Source: Hymenobacter tibetensis (GTDB taxonomy: Bacteria > Bacteroidota > Bacteroidia > Cytophagales > Hymenobacteraceae). Taken from it: a stretch of 64,000 nucleotides of DNA. Positions within the stretch are counted from its first letter, which is position 1. The number at the start of each line of letters is the position of its first letter. Below are positions 17,980-27,555 of the stretch, piece after piece. The position numbers were made by a program, and so were the translations under genes. The notes under the pieces were generated by a model that did not search any database, was not told the origin of the DNA, and saw only the letters and a program-made list of their open reading frames with translations. Where the stretch lies: NCBI RefSeq assembly GCF_022827545.1, contig NZ_CP094669.1, forward strand, positions 5,015,001 through 5,079,000, given 5' to 3'.

Positions 17980-18447
17980 CTTCCTTTACCTACACTCGCA
18001 GTACACCGCTTGACTTGCCTATGTATATCTATTCATTGAACTCATTACCTATGGGGCAACTACTCAGCAAAGCTGCCCCTACCTCTTATTATATATATAA
18101 TGAAACACTATGGTAGACTTACTATCATTACCCTCAACGACGACAGTAAGAACAATTACTTTAAAGCCACTAACGTCTGCACATCTCTTCTATAGGTATG
18201 CTCTCGCGGAGGCAGCAAAGTGCCTGAAGCGGGCAACTACCGTAGCGTTAGGAACGGCGGCTAGCTCCCTACTGGCGTTTGTTGTCATCTCCTTTAAAAG
18301 CCTGACGGTACTTCAACCAAAAGCTGACTAGGAATAAAGTGGTTAAGTACGTGTATGAGGTTGGTAGCCTGCGCACCATTAAACTGCTGCGCTTGCTGCC
18401 TTATTGTCCTAGTGCTGCTTCTCGGTGTTGTCTGCTACAGTGCTGGC
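17980..18447. other. Intergenic region, 468 bases, no supported gene
   Basis: Contains an AT tract (TATATATATAATG) at about 18090-18102 whose ATG opens a 31-codon frame, and an overlapping 73-codon frame at 18110-18331 without protein-like features. I accept neither as a gene. It lies upstream of the rimP promoter. Confidence 0.4.
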
Positions 18448-18478
18448 TTGCTTTCGGCAGTTTATAACCGTATATTTG
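18448..18478 (+). promoter_or_regulatory. Bacteroidota-type promoter of the rimP-nusA-infB operon
   Basis: TTG at 18448-18450 and TATATTTG at 18471-18478 are separated by 20 bases, matching the -33 TTTG / -7 TAnnTTTG consensus of the major Bacteroidota sigma factor. Transcription would begin near 18484, giving a leader of about 64 bases before rimP. Confidence 0.65.
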
Positions 18479-18497
18479 CGCAGTATTCTGATTCTGA

Positions 18498-18527
18498 AGA
18501 GGGGACGTAGCGTCCCCTCTTTCTTTT
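18498..18527 (+). promoter_or_regulatory. Terminator-like hairpin in the rimP leader (possible attenuator)
   Basis: A perfect 10-base stem AGAGGGGACG (18498-18507) / CGTCCCCTCT (18511-18520) with a 3-base loop is followed by TTCTTTT, the form of an intrinsic terminator. It lies downstream of the predicted start of transcription and ends about 20 bases before the rimP ATG, so it must be read through for the operon to be expressed. Premature termination control is an inference. Confidence 0.55.
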
Positions 18528-18547
18528 ATCACCCGGTCCAAGCCTTC

Positions 18548-19018
18548 ATGAATTTCGATCAAAACCGCATTGCAGAAATGCTGCAGGACAGCCTCACCGG
18601 CTTCGAGCTGTTTGTGGTTGACCTTAGTGTATCCGACGCCGTCCGGCCCAAAATCACCGTCACCCTCGACAGTGAGCAGGGCTTGGGCATTGATGAGTGC
18701 GCGCAGGTGAGCCGTCGGTTGGCCCGCCGCATCGACGAAACCTACGGGGAAGATGCTACCTATTCGTTAGAAGTCACTTCACCCGGTGCCGACCAGCCCC
18801 TCTCCGATCCGCGCCAGTACACGCGTCACGTAGGCCGCACTTTTAGCTTGAAGCTGAAGGATGGCACCGAAAAGACCGGCAAACTGGAAGCCACCGAACC
18901 CGATGGCATTCAACTGGCAGAAATAGTTAAAGAAAAGAGCAAGCAGAAAACACTGCCTACTGTCCTGGTACCGTTTACCGACATTGAAGAGGCCCGGGTG
19001 GTGATTTCGTTTAAGTAA
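18548..19018 (+). CDS. rimP: Ribosome maturation factor RimP
   Basis: A 156-residue cytosolic protein needed for maturation of the 30S ribosomal subunit. The N-terminal domain contains LTGFELFVVDLSV and the family signature GLGIDECAQVSRRLARRID. The motif SLEVTSPGADQPL is the strongly conserved core at the domain junction, and the C-terminal SH3-like domain ends in FTDIEEARVVISFK. The true start is the ATG at 18548; the frame is open upstream but that part has no similarity and overlaps the leader hairpin. It is first in the conserved rimP-nusA-infB order, 105 bases before nusA. Confidence 0.93.
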   Translation: MNFDQNRIAEMLQDSLTGFELFVVDLSVSDAVRPKITVTLDSEQGLGIDECAQVSRRLARRIDETYGEDATYSLEVTSPGADQPLSDPRQYTRHVGRTFSLKLKDGTEKTGKLEATEPDGIQLAEIVKEKSKQKTLPTVLVPFTDIEEARVVISFK

Positions 19019-19123
19019 ATAGTGTATTGCTGGGTGTCTTTTGTTGATTACTACCCCAATAGCCTTCAACAAGTATCAAGCAACACCCAGCAAGTAGCAA
19101 CTAACAATTCAACAAGTAATCAG

Positions 19124-20419
19124 ATGAACAGCAACGTTCTGATTGAATCGTTCGCCGAGTTTGCCCGGAGCAAGAACATCGACCGTCCCACGATGATGAG
19201 CATCCTCGAGGACGTGTTCCGCACCATGATTCGCAAAAGATACACCGACGATGCCAACTTCGACGTCATCTTGAACGTGGACAAAGGCGACTTGGAGATC
19301 TATCGTAACCGTGAAATCGTGGACGACAACTCCGAGGATATCTGGGACAACGACAAGATTCCGCTTGCGGAAGCGCAAAAAATCGAGCCCGATTTCGAAG
19401 TTGGTGAGCAAGTAACCGAGGAAATCAAGTTGGAGGACTTCGGCCGCCGTGCTGTGTTGATGGCCCGTCAAACCCTTATTCAGCGGGTGAAGGATTTAGA
19501 GCGTGACAACCTCTACCAGACGTACAAAGACCAGGTAGGAGAAATCATTTCCGGGGAAGTATATCAGGTGTGGAGCCGCGAGGCCCTTATCCTCGACAAA
19601 GAGGAGAACGAGCTGGTATTGCCCAAAGCCGAGCAAATCCCGAAGGATCGTTACCGTAAAGGTGACCCCGTACGCGCAGTAGTGCACCGGGTTGAAATCA
19701 TTAACGGTACGCCTAAGATCATCCTTTCGCGCGCGGCGCCCGCTTTCCTAGAGCGGTTGTTCGAGCAGGAAGTGCCTGAGATCTATGATGGCTTAATTAC
19801 CATCAAGAATATAGTGCGTGAGCCGGGCGAGCGGGCCAAAGTAGCGGTTGAAAGCTACGATGACCGCATTGACCCAGTAGGTGCTTGTGTAGGTATGAAA
19901 GGCTCCCGGATTCACGCAGTCGTACGGGAACTTGAAAACGAAAACATCGACGTTATCAACTATACTGATAACCTCGAGTTGTACATCGCCCGGGCATTGT
20001 CGCCAGCAAAGTTGACTTCGATGAAAATAAACGAACAAACTGGGCGGGTATCTGTGTTCTTAAAGCCAGACCAGGTTTCCTTGGCTATTGGGCGCGGCGG
20101 AGCTAACATCAAACTAGCTAGCCGCCTCGTAGGCATGGAAATCGACGTGTTCCGGGATGCTGGTGATTACGACGAGGATATTGCACTTGACGAATTCTCT
20201 GACGAGATTGAGTCGTGGATTATCGCTGAGCTCAAAAAAATCGGCCTTGACACCGGTCGAGCCGTATTAGCTGTGAGTAAGGAAGATATCGTACGCCGTA
20301 CTGAGCTGGAAGAAGAGCACGTAGATGAGCTTTTCCGGGTCATTAAACAGGAATTTAACGAGGAGGAAGAAGAAAACGACCAAGCACAAACTCCCACCGT
20401 CAGCGACGACGCGCAATGA
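19124..20419 (+). CDS. nusA: Transcription termination/antitermination factor NusA
   Basis: A 431-residue RNA-polymerase-binding factor that modulates pausing, termination and antitermination. The N-terminal polymerase-binding domain (about 1-125) begins MNSNVLIESFAEFARSKNID and contains EEIKLEDFGRRAVLMARQ. The S1 domain follows (about 140-205, GEIISGEVYQVW). Two KH domains come next: SYDDRIDPVGACVGMKGSRI with VVRELENENIDVI, and SLAIGRGGANIKLASRLVGMEIDV. The C-terminus is a short acidic tail (EEEEENDQAQ) without the AR repeats of E. coli NusA, as usual outside gammaproteobacteria. Start ATG at 19124; upstream codons in frame look non-coding. Confidence 0.96.
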   Translation: MNSNVLIESFAEFARSKNIDRPTMMSILEDVFRTMIRKRYTDDANFDVILNVDKGDLEIYRNREIVDDNSEDIWDNDKIPLAEAQKIEPDFEVGEQVTEEIKLEDFGRRAVLMARQTLIQRVKDLERDNLYQTYKDQVGEIISGEVYQVWSREALILDKEENELVLPKAEQIPKDRYRKGDPVRAVVHRVEIINGTPKIILSRAAPAFLERLFEQEVPEIYDGLITIKNIVREPGERAKVAVESYDDRIDPVGACVGMKGSRIHAVVRELENENIDVINYTDNLELYIARALSPAKLTSMKINEQTGRVSVFLKPDQVSLAIGRGGANIKLASRLVGMEIDVFRDAGDYDEDIALDEFSDEIESWIIAELKKIGLDTGRAVLAVSKEDIVRRTELEEEHVDELFRVIKQEFNEEEEENDQAQTPTVSDDAQ

Positions 20420-20424
20420 GCGCG

Positions 20425-20486
20425 CGGGCTTCGGCCCGGCAAAGGCATTAAATCGGGCCAGCCGGCCGGATTTAACGCCGGCTGGC
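20425..20486 (+). promoter_or_regulatory. Cluster of hairpins between nusA and infB, two mutually exclusive
   Basis: Three structures can form: CGGGC-TTCG-GCCCG (20425-20438); hairpin A, TTAAATCGGGCC paired with GGCCGGATTTAA (20448-20475, one mismatch); and hairpin B, a 10-base GC-rich stem (20457-20466 with 20477-20486). A and B share bases 20457-20475, so only one can exist at a time. A TACCTTTG box follows at 20501-20508, 33 bases before the infB ATG. Function is unproven. Confidence 0.4.
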
Positions 20487-20541
20487 ACCATTTAAAGTAG
20501 TACCTTTGCAAATAGATAAGAGTATCGTTCGCGAGCATAGA

Positions 20542-23500
20542 ATGGCGGAAGCAGCAACCAAACGGCTAAGTCAGGCAGCCAAAGACCTGAACGTTGGGAT
20601 GAACACCCTGGTGGACACCCTAGCGAAAAAAGGATTTCAAGTAGATAACAAGCCCACCACCAAGCTGACATCAGATCAGGTTGCGCTGCTGGACAAGGAA
20701 TTTGCGTCTTCAGCCCAAGACAAAGCCGAAGCCTCCAAACTCAGTCAGGCCAAGCGCCAGAGTGAGTTGGATGCTGCTGCTCTAGCCCGGCCTGCCGAAC
20801 CCGTAGCTCCTAAAGCTCCGGTGGCTCCAACGCCTGCGCCCGCTCCGGTTGAAGCTCCCAAGCCTATTCCAGCACCTGTAGCAACCGCTCCGGCGGCTCC
20901 CGTGGCTCCGGCCGCGCCCGCTCCTGTTGCTAGCCGGCCTGCTCCTGTGGAGGAAGCACCCAAGGTGCCCGGGCTAAAGGTATTGGGCAAAATAGAGCTT
21001 GACGCAAAAGGCCGTCCGGTACCACCACGGCCTACCCCTGCTCCCACCCCGCCCGCACCCGCTCCGGTGGCTGCGGCAGTAAGCGAAGTGAAAACTCCGC
21101 CCGCACCGGTTGTGGAACCCAAGCCTACTCCTGCGCCTGCACCTGTTGCTCCGGTGGCAGCAGCACCTGCCCCGCCTGCTCCGACTCCGGCCCCCGTCGT
21201 AGCGCCTGCTCCAGTAGCACCAGCGCCAAGCAAGCCGGTTGAGCCTGCGCCAGTTGTTGCAAAAGCTCCTGAGCCCAAGCCAGCCCCAACTCCGGTTGCT
21301 CCTCCAGCGCCGGCGCCGGCACCTGCTCCAGTAGCTGCTGCGCCAGTTCCAGCAGCACCAACTCCACCCCCAGCACCTGAGACTCCTGCTCCTGTAGAAG
21401 ATGCTGGCACCATCACGGCCCGTGCAGACCAATTAAAAGGACTGACGGTATTGGGCAAGATTGAGTTACCTGTTGACTCGTCGAGACGCGGAAACGGTGG
21501 TCGTGGTCCTCGGCCCGTAGCATCTTCTGATGTGCGCAAGAGTGGCCTCAATGCTGACGCCAAAAAGCGTCAGCGTCAGCGGATTCCTGGTCAGACGGGT
21601 GCTCCGCAGGCTGGTCAGGGACAAGGCCAAGGTCAAGGCCAGGGCGGTGCACGTCCTGATCAGGGCGGACAAAGCACTGGTACTGGCTACCAAGGCAACC
21701 GGCCTACGGGCACAGGCCCACGTGGCAACAATGCTCCCGGGCAGCGCACCCCCAATACTGCTCCCCGTGTTACGGGAACAGGTCAGGCAGCTCAGCGTCA
21801 AGCGCCTGCTGTCCCATTGACACCCGAGCAAAATGAAAAACAGATTCAGGAGCAAATCAAGGCTACGCTGGCCAAGCTCAGCGGTGGCCGTGGTGGCAAC
21901 CAGAACAACCGGGCTAAATACCGTCGTGACAAGCGAGCTGGCGTAGCAGAAGACCGCGAAGCACAGCGCGCTCAGAACGAACTGGATGCTAAAATCCTGA
22001 AAGTAACCGAATTCATCTCGGCCAATGACCTGGCTTCGCTGATGGACGTTTCGGTGAATGAGGTAATCAAAATATGCCTGAACATGGGCATGTTCGTGTC
22101 CATCAACCAACGCCTCGACGCGGAAGCCATTACTGTTATCGCCGACGAATTCGGTTATGACGTGGAATTCCTGAGTGCGGAGGAAGAGGATACGGCAATT
22201 GAAGTTGAAGACAACGAGGAAGACTTGCAGCCCCGTGCTCCTATCGTGACCATCATGGGTCACGTTGACCACGGTAAGACGTCGTTGCTTGACTATATTC
22301 GGAGTGCCAGCGTGGCTAAAGGTGAAGCCGGCGGTATCACGCAGCACATCGGTGCCTACGATGTACTGACCAAGTCAGGCAAGCGTGTAACCTTCCTTGA
22401 CACACCGGGTCACGAAGCATTTACCGCCATGCGTGCTCGTGGTGCCAAAATCACGGACATTGCCATAATTGTGGTAGCAGCCGACGACTCGGTTATGCCG
22501 CAGACCAAGGAAGCTATCAACCACGCGCAGGCGGCCGGTGTACCAATAGTTATTGCCCTCAACAAAATTGATAAGCCAGGCGCTAACCCCGACAAAGTCC
22601 GTGAGGAGTTGTCGGCCATTAACGTGCTGGTGGAAGAATGGGGTGGTAAGTATCAGTCGCAGGAAGTGTCGGCTAAGTCTGGCTTAGGTATCGAGGATCT
22701 TCTAGAGAAAGTGTTGCTAGAAGCCGAAATCTTAGAGCTGAAAGCCAACCCGGATCGGAGTGCAATAGGTGCCGTTATCGAAGCATCGCTGGACAAAGGC
22801 CGTGGCTATGTAACGACTATTCTGGTGCAGACGGGTACCATGAAAGTGGGCGATGTTGTGCTGGCTGGTCCGCACTACGGCCGCGTGAAAGCCATGACCG
22901 ACCACCGCGGTAAGAAAATGAAGCAGGCAGGTCCGGCTACTCCCGTGCAGGTACTCGGTTTGACTGGTGCTCCACAGGCTGGTGACAAGATTCAGGTGAT
23001 GGAAACCGAGCGTGAAGCCCGTGAATTGGCAACGCAGCGGCAACAGCTTTCTCGTGAGCAAACTATGCGCACCAAGAAGCACATCACGCTCGATGAAATT
23101 GGTCGTCGTCTGGCTCTGGCTTCGTTCAAAGAACTCAACATCATTGTAAAAGGTGACGTGGATGGCTCGGTGGAAGCACTGGCTGACTCCTTGCTGAAGC
23201 TAAGCACGCCGGAAGTATCAGTGAATATTCTCAGCAAAGGCGTAGGTGCCATTTCTGAATCTGATGTACTGTTGGCTTCGGCTTCTGATGCCATTATCAT
23301 CGGCTTTCAGGTGCGGCCTTCGCAAAGCGCGCGGAAATTGGCTGAGCAAGAGCAGATTGATATCCGCCTCTACTCTATCATCTACAATGCTATCAACGAG
23401 GTGAAGGATGCCATGGAAGGCATGCTGGCCCCAACGGTACAGGAGGTGGTAGTAGCCAACGCCGAAGTTCGGCAGGTGTTCAACATTACCAAAGTCGGCA

Positions 23501-23739
23501 CTATTGGTGGCTGTATGGTAACGGAAGGCACCTTTACTCGCAAAACCAAAGTGCGGCTCGTCCGCAACGGGATTGTGGTATACTCCGGTGAAATCCAGGA
23601 CCTCAAGCGCTATAAAGACGATGTGTCTGAGGTGCGCCAAGGCTATGAGTGTGGTATCTCCTTGAAAGGCTACAATGACCTACAAGATGGAGACAACATC
23701 GAAGGCTTCGAAGAGAAGGAAGTGAAGCGGACGCTGTAA
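20542..23739 (+). CDS. infB: Translation initiation factor IF-2
   Basis: A 1065-residue GTPase that brings initiator tRNA to the 30S subunit and promotes subunit joining. A first IF2_N unit lies at about 5-50 ([20 protein letters not shown]). A very long Pro/Ala/Val-rich linker (about 80-300) and a Gly/Gln-rich basic stretch (to about 450) follow. A second IF2_N unit is near 485-545 ([20 protein letters not shown]). The G domain has GHVDHGKTS at 573-581, DTPGHEAF and NKID, all intact; domains II and III and the C-terminal tRNA-binding domain complete the protein. Start is the ATG at 20542; an in-frame TTG at 20506 falls in the -7-like box and is unlikely. The linker is unusually long, explaining a length above the typical 900 or so. 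Confidence 0.96.
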   Translation: MAEAATKRLSQAAKDLNVGMNTLVDTLAKKGFQVDNKPTTKLTSDQVALLDKEFASSAQDKAEASKLSQAKRQSELDAAALARPAEPVAPKAPVAPTPAPAPVEAPKPIPAPVATAPAAPVAPAAPAPVASRPAPVEEAPKVPGLKVLGKIELDAKGRPVPPRPTPAPTPPAPAPVAAAVSEVKTPPAPVVEPKPTPAPAPVAPVAAAPAPPAPTPAPVVAPAPVAPAPSKPVEPAPVVAKAPEPKPAPTPVAPPAPAPAPAPVAAAPVPAAPTPPPAPETPAPVEDAGTITARADQLKGLTVLGKIELPVDSSRRGNGGRGPRPVASSDVRKSGLNADAKKRQRQRIPGQTGAPQAGQGQGQGQGQGGARPDQGGQSTGTGYQGNRPTGTGPRGNNAPGQRTPNTAPRVTGTGQAAQRQAPAVPLTPEQNEKQIQEQIKATLAKLSGGRGGNQNNRAKYRRDKRAGVAEDREAQRAQNELDAKILKVTEFISANDLASLMDVSVNEVIKICLNMGMFVSINQRLDAEAITVIADEFGYDVEFLSAEEEDTAIEVEDNEEDLQPRAPIVTIMGHVDHGKTSLLDYIRSASVAKGEAGGITQHIGAYDVLTKSGKRVTFLDTPGHEAFTAMRARGAKITDIAIIVVAADDSVMPQTKEAINHAQAAGVPIVIALNKIDKPGANPDKVREELSAINVLVEEWGGKYQSQEVSAKSGLGIEDLLEKVLLEAEILELKANPDRSAIGAVIEASLDKGRGYVTTILVQTGTMKVGDVVLAGPHYGRVKAMTDHRGKKMKQAGPATPVQVLGLTGAPQAGDKIQVMETEREARELATQRQQLSREQTMRTKKHITLDEIGRRLALASFKELNIIVKGDVDGSVEALADSLLKLSTPEVSVNILSKGVGAISESDVLLASASDAIIIGFQVRPSQSARKLAEQEQIDIRLYSIIYNAINEVKDAMEGMLAPTVQEVVVANAEVRQVFNITKVGTIGGCMVTEGTFTRKTKVRLVRNGIVVYSGEIQDLKRYKDDVSEVRQGYECGISLKGYNDLQDGDNIEGFEEKEVKRTL

Positions 23740-23758
23740 TTTGCAGTTCCTCCCACGT

Positions 23759-23792
23759 AAAACGCCCTGGCTATCAACAGCCAGGGCGTTTT
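23759..23792 (+). terminator. Intrinsic terminator of the rimP-nusA-infB operon
   Basis: Perfect 14-base arms (23759-23772 and 23779-23792) with a 6-base loop; the stem ends in a T-run on the plus strand and in A-run complement on the other. It starts 19 bases past the infB stop. Confidence 0.9.
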
Positions 23793-24075
23793 GCATTAAA
23801 GGCTAACTGAATACGTTCTCTCACTCGCTTCCACCAGGGTGCAAGGATATGACTACCCTAGTGTACAGTATCTGTATGTGCTATGACGAGCATTATTCAT
23901 ACTGGACATGCACTAGAGTAAGCAAGAAGTGCGTTTTGTATATAGTAAAGCCTATTTATAGAGCAATTCAACTCTTATTCTCTGTTCTCACATCATCATG
24001 TTATTGACACCTAGTAGCTTTAGAAATAGCTTTGCATCACTTCAAGATCAAATAGTATTAATTTACCAAAATCAC

Positions 24076-24912
24076 ATGAAAGTAACTTTGACCCTTGCGC
24101 TGCTAGTTGCCGGACTATCAACCACTTCTGTTAAAGCTCAAACCAAAGCAGCAGCCAAGCCGACAAGACCAGCCACAACAACTACCAAAGCGGCTACACC
24201 TGCTGCCAAAAAGACTACTTCGCCCACGACGTCTAAGCCAAGCAGCACAACACCTGGTACTCGGGTGGTAGCAAAACCAGCTGCCAAGCCTGCCTCCCCT
24301 ACCACTTCTACCTCGACGGCACCTGCAGCACCTGCCTCTGAAGCACCAACTGCGCCAAGAAGGCTGGATATACCAGGAGTGGCCGCGCAACAAGCCCCTT
24401 CTTTTGCAAAGGGAGATATTGCTGTTAATCTAGGAATTGGCTTAGGTATAGGGTACGGTTACAGTTCATTCGGTTTTGCTGGCAACTCCAGCTCCTCACC
24501 CGCTCTTAGCTTGTCGGTGGAAAAGGGAGTGGTTGAAGGCATAGGCCCTGGGGTAATCAGTGTGGGAGGACTCATTGGATATAAGTCGTATACCTACAAA
24601 TATTCTGTCCTCAACGACTCCTATAAAGCTACCTGGAACAATATATATGTAGCTGCTCGTGGTGCCTACCACTACAATTTCACAGCTAACCCGAAGGTAG
24701 ATACATACGCCGGCGTCAGTGTCGGTGCTCGTATCGAGAACTACTCCAACAACTATAGCGGTAGCTCTACTACTGACTCCTATGGTGGCATGAGTATCGA
24801 GGGAGGTATTTTCTTGGGCGGCCGCTACCTGTTCACTGACAGAATTGGTGCTTTTGCCGAGCTAGGCTATGATATGAGCTACCTCAAATTAGGGCTAACT
24901 GGCAAGTTCTAA
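24076..24912 (+). CDS. Outer-membrane beta-barrel-type protein with Thr/Ala/Lys-rich N-terminal linker
   Basis: A 278-residue exported protein. The signal peptide ends VKA before Gln (start ATG at 24076). Residues about 20-100 are low complexity, rich in Thr, Ala, Pro and Lys. From about 110 the sequence alternates in the manner of a small beta-barrel: FAKGDIAVNLGIGLGIGYG, SLSVEKGVVEGIG, YVAARGAYHYNFTANPK, DTYAGVSVGARIENY, FLGGRYLFTDRIGAFAELGY and a last strand LKLGLTGKF ending in Phe, the usual signal for barrel insertion. It resembles the OmpW/OmpA-like outer membrane beta-barrel families of Bacteroidota; the role is unknown. The upstream 280 bases should hold its promoter, but no good consensus was found. 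Confidence 0.72.
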   Translation: MKVTLTLALLVAGLSTTSVKAQTKAAAKPTRPATTTTKAATPAAKKTTSPTTSKPSSTTPGTRVVAKPAAKPASPTTSTSTAPAAPASEAPTAPRRLDIPGVAAQQAPSFAKGDIAVNLGIGLGIGYGYSSFGFAGNSSSSPALSLSVEKGVVEGIGPGVISVGGLIGYKSYTYKYSVLNDSYKATWNNIYVAARGAYHYNFTANPKVDTYAGVSVGARIENYSNNYSGSSTTDSYGGMSIEGGIFLGGRYLFTDRIGAFAELGYDMSYLKLGLTGKF

Positions 24913-25392
24913 CTGCCTTTCCCATCTCGAGGTAACTCGCACTTATATCTATTACTCGCCTCGCAACGGTAGGCTCCTTATAGCATTCACCGATTTTATC
25001 CGGGCATTAGTCTAGAAAACAATTGGGCATTGCAAGCTTTCCTACGCTTGCCCGTTACCACGTCACTGTTCTTCCACTACCAACATCTGTGACAAATGAC
25101 TTACTCTACCACTTCCGCATCCAAGTCCCAACCTGCATGTCCTGGTAACTATATGCCTGCCCCTGTCTGCTACCTGAGTGCAGTGTAGCGGCAGCAGCGG
25201 AAAAAGGCGTTGCGGAATCGCGCTCAGCGCTATCTGAGCCAATGGACTACATACCACAGCATCAGATGGCTTAAGCATAGGGCCAAGGGACATCACTGCA
25301 TCGTGCGGCCGCCAACTTGCCAGTAGCTAGCTGCATACCTCTTCTTTAGATGGGCCGGGGGCGAACGGTGGCCTCGATTTCACTAAAGATGA
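24913..25392. other. Intergenic region, 480 bases, nothing recognised
   Basis: Composition is mixed and no open frame with protein-like features, RNA gene or strong hairpin was found. It could hold the remains of a gene, but I cannot identify one. Confidence 0.35.
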
Positions 25393-25425
25393 AAAAAGCC
25401 CCTGCGTTGTACGCAGGGGCTTTTT
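25393..25425. terminator. Intrinsic terminator after the basic exported protein gene
   Basis: Perfect 15-base arms around TGT (25393-25407 and 25411-25425), A-run on one side and T-run on the other, so it works in both directions. It lies 43 bases beyond the stop of the minus-strand gene. Confidence 0.85.
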
Positions 25426-25468
25426 CTATGTAAAACAAAGGCAAACCGGTACTTGCAAGCGAGGTGCT

Positions 25469-25915
25469 TTAGAAGAACAGAAAATGTTTTTTCCGCTTGT
25501 GGTTTAATGGCTTGCCCTTTGGGTCGATGCCCATGGCAGGGCGGCTCTGGCCCTTCTTCATCATGGCGTTTTTGGTGTGCTTGCTAGCCTTATACTTTCG
25601 AACTGTGAAGCCTCCGTTGCCTTTCTCGTACTGGCGAGCAGGACCAGACGCCCGACCAAAGCTTGTGTTAGCGCTACCACCTGCACGGGCTTGCAATAGC
25701 TCAAGTTGCTGGTCGCGCTTAGCATCCTCTGGGTTCATATTCATACGCCGCTGCATGTTGGCAATGTCCGTAGAACTGGCTTTCCGCTTGCGCGTAGTTT
25801 TGCCGTTGGCTTGTCCAGCAGGCTCATCAGAAGGAAAACTAGGGGCCTGAGCTTGGGCAGAGTGGCTCAGCAGGCCAGCGGCAACCAACGACGCAGCTAC
25901 TAACAGTTTTTTCAT
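25469..25915 (-). CDS. Small basic exported protein, unrecognised
   Basis: A 148-residue protein. The N-terminus MKKLLVAASLVAAGLLSHSAQA is a clear signal peptide with Gln as the predicted first mature residue. The mature part is short, hydrophilic and strongly basic: TTRKRKASSTD, NMQRRMNMNPEDAKRDQQLELLQARAG and a tail rich in Lys and His ending HKRKKHFLFF. No enzyme motif or membrane segment is visible. I do not recognise the family. The ATG at 25915 is preferred over one two codons upstream. It has its own terminator, so it is probably transcribed alone. Confidence 0.65.
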   Translation of the reverse strand: MKKLLVAASLVAAGLLSHSAQAQAPSFPSDEPAGQANGKTTRKRKASSTDIANMQRRMNMNPEDAKRDQQLELLQARAGGSANTSFGRASGPARQYEKGNGGFTVRKYKASKHTKNAMMKKGQSRPAMGIDPKGKPLNHKRKKHFLFF

Positions 25916-26022
25916 GCGCAACAGATAGGTAGGTGGACGGTTGAAACCGACCAGGGTTGGGGCAAACAGAGAGCAAGTTTCTGGCGCGGCAACGGGTGGA
26001 ACTCCAAGTTAGTTCAAATTCT

Positions 26023-27027
26023 TTAAAACTTGTAAGTCAGTCCGATACCCAGCGTTTCTTTGAATTGAATACGCCGGCCACGCGCAGTTAGTTCAGCGTT
26101 TTGCTTGTCGGCATTTAGCGGTACGAGAATGTCGTCGTCGTAGATTAGGGTGGCGGCAACACTGGCGCTGAAGAACTTGTTGACCTTGAAATCCAAGAGG
26201 CTTTCCCAGTTTACGTCTATGTTCTGTGGATCGTGGAAGTAGTTGCTGAACAACTCTAAACGGGTTTGATACGTGATGTTCGTCATAAGCGGATGCCGGT
26301 AGCGGGCATTGAAGTATGCACCTAATTCTTCCCGCATTCGCTCTCCGGAACCTACCACTAATAAGTCGTCTTCGTCGCGCCGTGCCGCTTTCACGCCAAA
26401 GGCACCAGCATCTGCCAAGGTTTGGTCGTTTACGATGGTGAACTTGCCTGTAATCGGAGAGAAAAACAGAGAAAAATCTTCGTTTTGCCGGTACTCGACT
26501 CCCAGGGAAGCTAGAACGTAGGCAGGCGCAAAAAATTTCGACAGCAAAGAATCTGTTTTTATTACGTCGTTGGTGGGCGTAAGCTGCGTCTTCAGGTTGA
26601 GTTGGGAAGCATACGACCAGTTAGAAGAAAAACTTCGGGCGTAGCGGGCATTCACTTCCAGCCGGTCGTCGTTTTTGCGCAGCTTGGATTTGCCTGCTTT
26701 GATCAGGCCATACACCAAATTGCTGGCCATATCAAACGTATGGCTCTCGCCACGGAAGTGCACATACACGTTACCAAGTGCCAGCAACGACAACGAACTC
26801 TGCCCACCCGGAGCCCAGTTGCTTAAACTTACTTGACTGAAATTGAGTGTACCCGCTCCCCCTCGACGCCACCCACGGGCGGTGTCTACTTCAATTGAAA
26901 GCTTGTAGGCTTCTGCAGGAGTGGGGGCCCGATTTGGGATGCTTTGCGCGTGAACTTCAATGGGAAGCCACAACAAGAGGCCTGCCAGCAACCAATACCG
27001 GTAGACAAGAAAAATGGGGTTGGTCAT
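26023..27027 (-). CDS. DUF3078 outer-membrane protein
   Basis: A 334-residue exported protein. The signal peptide (about 1-27) ends VHA before Gln. The first mature strand region GWRRGGAGTLNFSQVSLSNWAPGGQSS carries the hallmark W-x-x-G-G-x-x-x-x-N-F-S-Q pattern of DUF3078. Long alternating beta stretches follow (LALGNVYVHFRG, RLEVNARYARSF, LASLGVEYRQNEDFSLFFSPITGKFTIV). The protein closes with ETLGIGLTYKF, an aromatic C-terminal strand typical of outer-membrane barrels. The family is restricted largely to Bacteroidota and its function is unknown. It has a single-gene context, with mscL upstream on the same strand separated by a terminator. Confidence 0.85.
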   Translation of the reverse strand: MTNPIFLVYRYWLLAGLLLWLPIEVHAQSIPNRAPTPAEAYKLSIEVDTARGWRRGGAGTLNFSQVSLSNWAPGGQSSLSLLALGNVYVHFRGESHTFDMASNLVYGLIKAGKSKLRKNDDRLEVNARYARSFSSNWSYASQLNLKTQLTPTNDVIKTDSLLSKFFAPAYVLASLGVEYRQNEDFSLFFSPITGKFTIVNDQTLADAGAFGVKAARRDEDDLLVVGSGERMREELGAYFNARYRHPLMTNITYQTRLELFSNYFHDPQNIDVNWESLLDFKVNKFFSASVAATLIYDDDILVPLNADKQNAELTARGRRIQFKETLGIGLTYKF

Positions 27028-27060
27028 GCGTAAACCCAGCGTGAAAGCAGGTCTGTGAAG

Positions 27061-27102
27061 AAGCCGGCTTTTCCTTGGCAGTAAGCAAGGAAAAGCCGGC
27101 TT
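27061..27102 (-). terminator. Intrinsic terminator of mscL
   Basis: Perfect 17-base arms (27061-27077 and 27086-27102) around an 8-base loop. It lies 30 bases past the mscL stop on the minus strand. Confidence 0.82.
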
Positions 27103-27132
27103 TGCAAAGAGAAGTATTCTTCAGTCAGGCCA

Positions 27133-27555
27133 CTAGCTGCGGTTGCGCAGCGCGTCACGAATTTCCATTAATAGAGCTTGGTCTTTTGTAGGGCCGGGTT
27201 CCGTCACAACCACTTCTTGAGGCTTCTTGAAACGATTGGCAATTTTTACGATCCAGAAAATTGCGAAAGCCATCAACAAGAAGGTGATAACCGCATTCAG
27301 AAACAGACCATAGTTGACAGTTGCTGCCTGCGCCGTTTTTGCGGCCTGTAGAGTTGGATAGCTTTTGCCGTCTAGCGGCAGATACCACTCTTTAAAGTCA
27401 ACACCGCCCGTAAGCAAACTCAAGACAGGCATTAGGATATCATCTGTCAGGGAGGTCACAATTTTACCGAATGCCCCTCCAATGATAACACCTACTGCCA
27501 GGTCGAGTACATTTCCTTTGGAAATAAACTCTTTGAATTCGGATACAAATCCCAT
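27133..27555 (-). CDS. mscL: Large-conductance mechanosensitive channel
   Basis: A 140-residue inner-membrane channel that opens on membrane tension to release solutes during hypo-osmotic shock. The N-terminal amphipathic helix and first pore helix are typical: [23 protein letters not shown]... followed by [26 protein letters not shown] periplasmic loop (about 50-80) leads to the second helix [23 protein letters not shown], and the C-terminal cytoplasmic helix ends in [13 protein letters not shown]. Length and motif order are normal. A TACTTTTG box on the minus strand at 27642-27649 is a candidate -7 element about 90 bases upstream. Confidence 0.97.
   Translation of the reverse strand: MGFVSEFKEFISKGNVLDLAVGVIIGGAFGKIVTSLTDDILMPVLSLLTGGVDFKEWYLPLDGKSYPTLQAAKTAQAATVNYGLFLNAVITFLLMAFAIFWIVKIANRFKKPQEVVVTEPGPTKDQALLMEIRDALRNRS

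Noticed and set aside
18110..18331. 73-codon frame upstream of rimP
   Set aside because: No recognisable domain and no ribosome-binding or terminator context; an overlapping 31-codon frame is equally weak.
20745..21563. 272-codon minus-strand frame rich in Gly/Ala/Thr inside infB
   Set aside because: It is the mirror of the Pro/Ala-rich linker codons of IF-2; low complexity, no start context and no independent features.
21478..21890. Gly/Gln-rich stretch in infB considered as a tandem DNA repeat or CRISPR-like array
   Set aside because: The repetition is at the amino acid level, in a coding frame, and without regular spacers.
24913..25392. Possible transposase remnant in the gap after the beta-barrel gene
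   Set aside because: Translations in all phases gave no recognisable transposase motif and no terminal inverted repeats were found.
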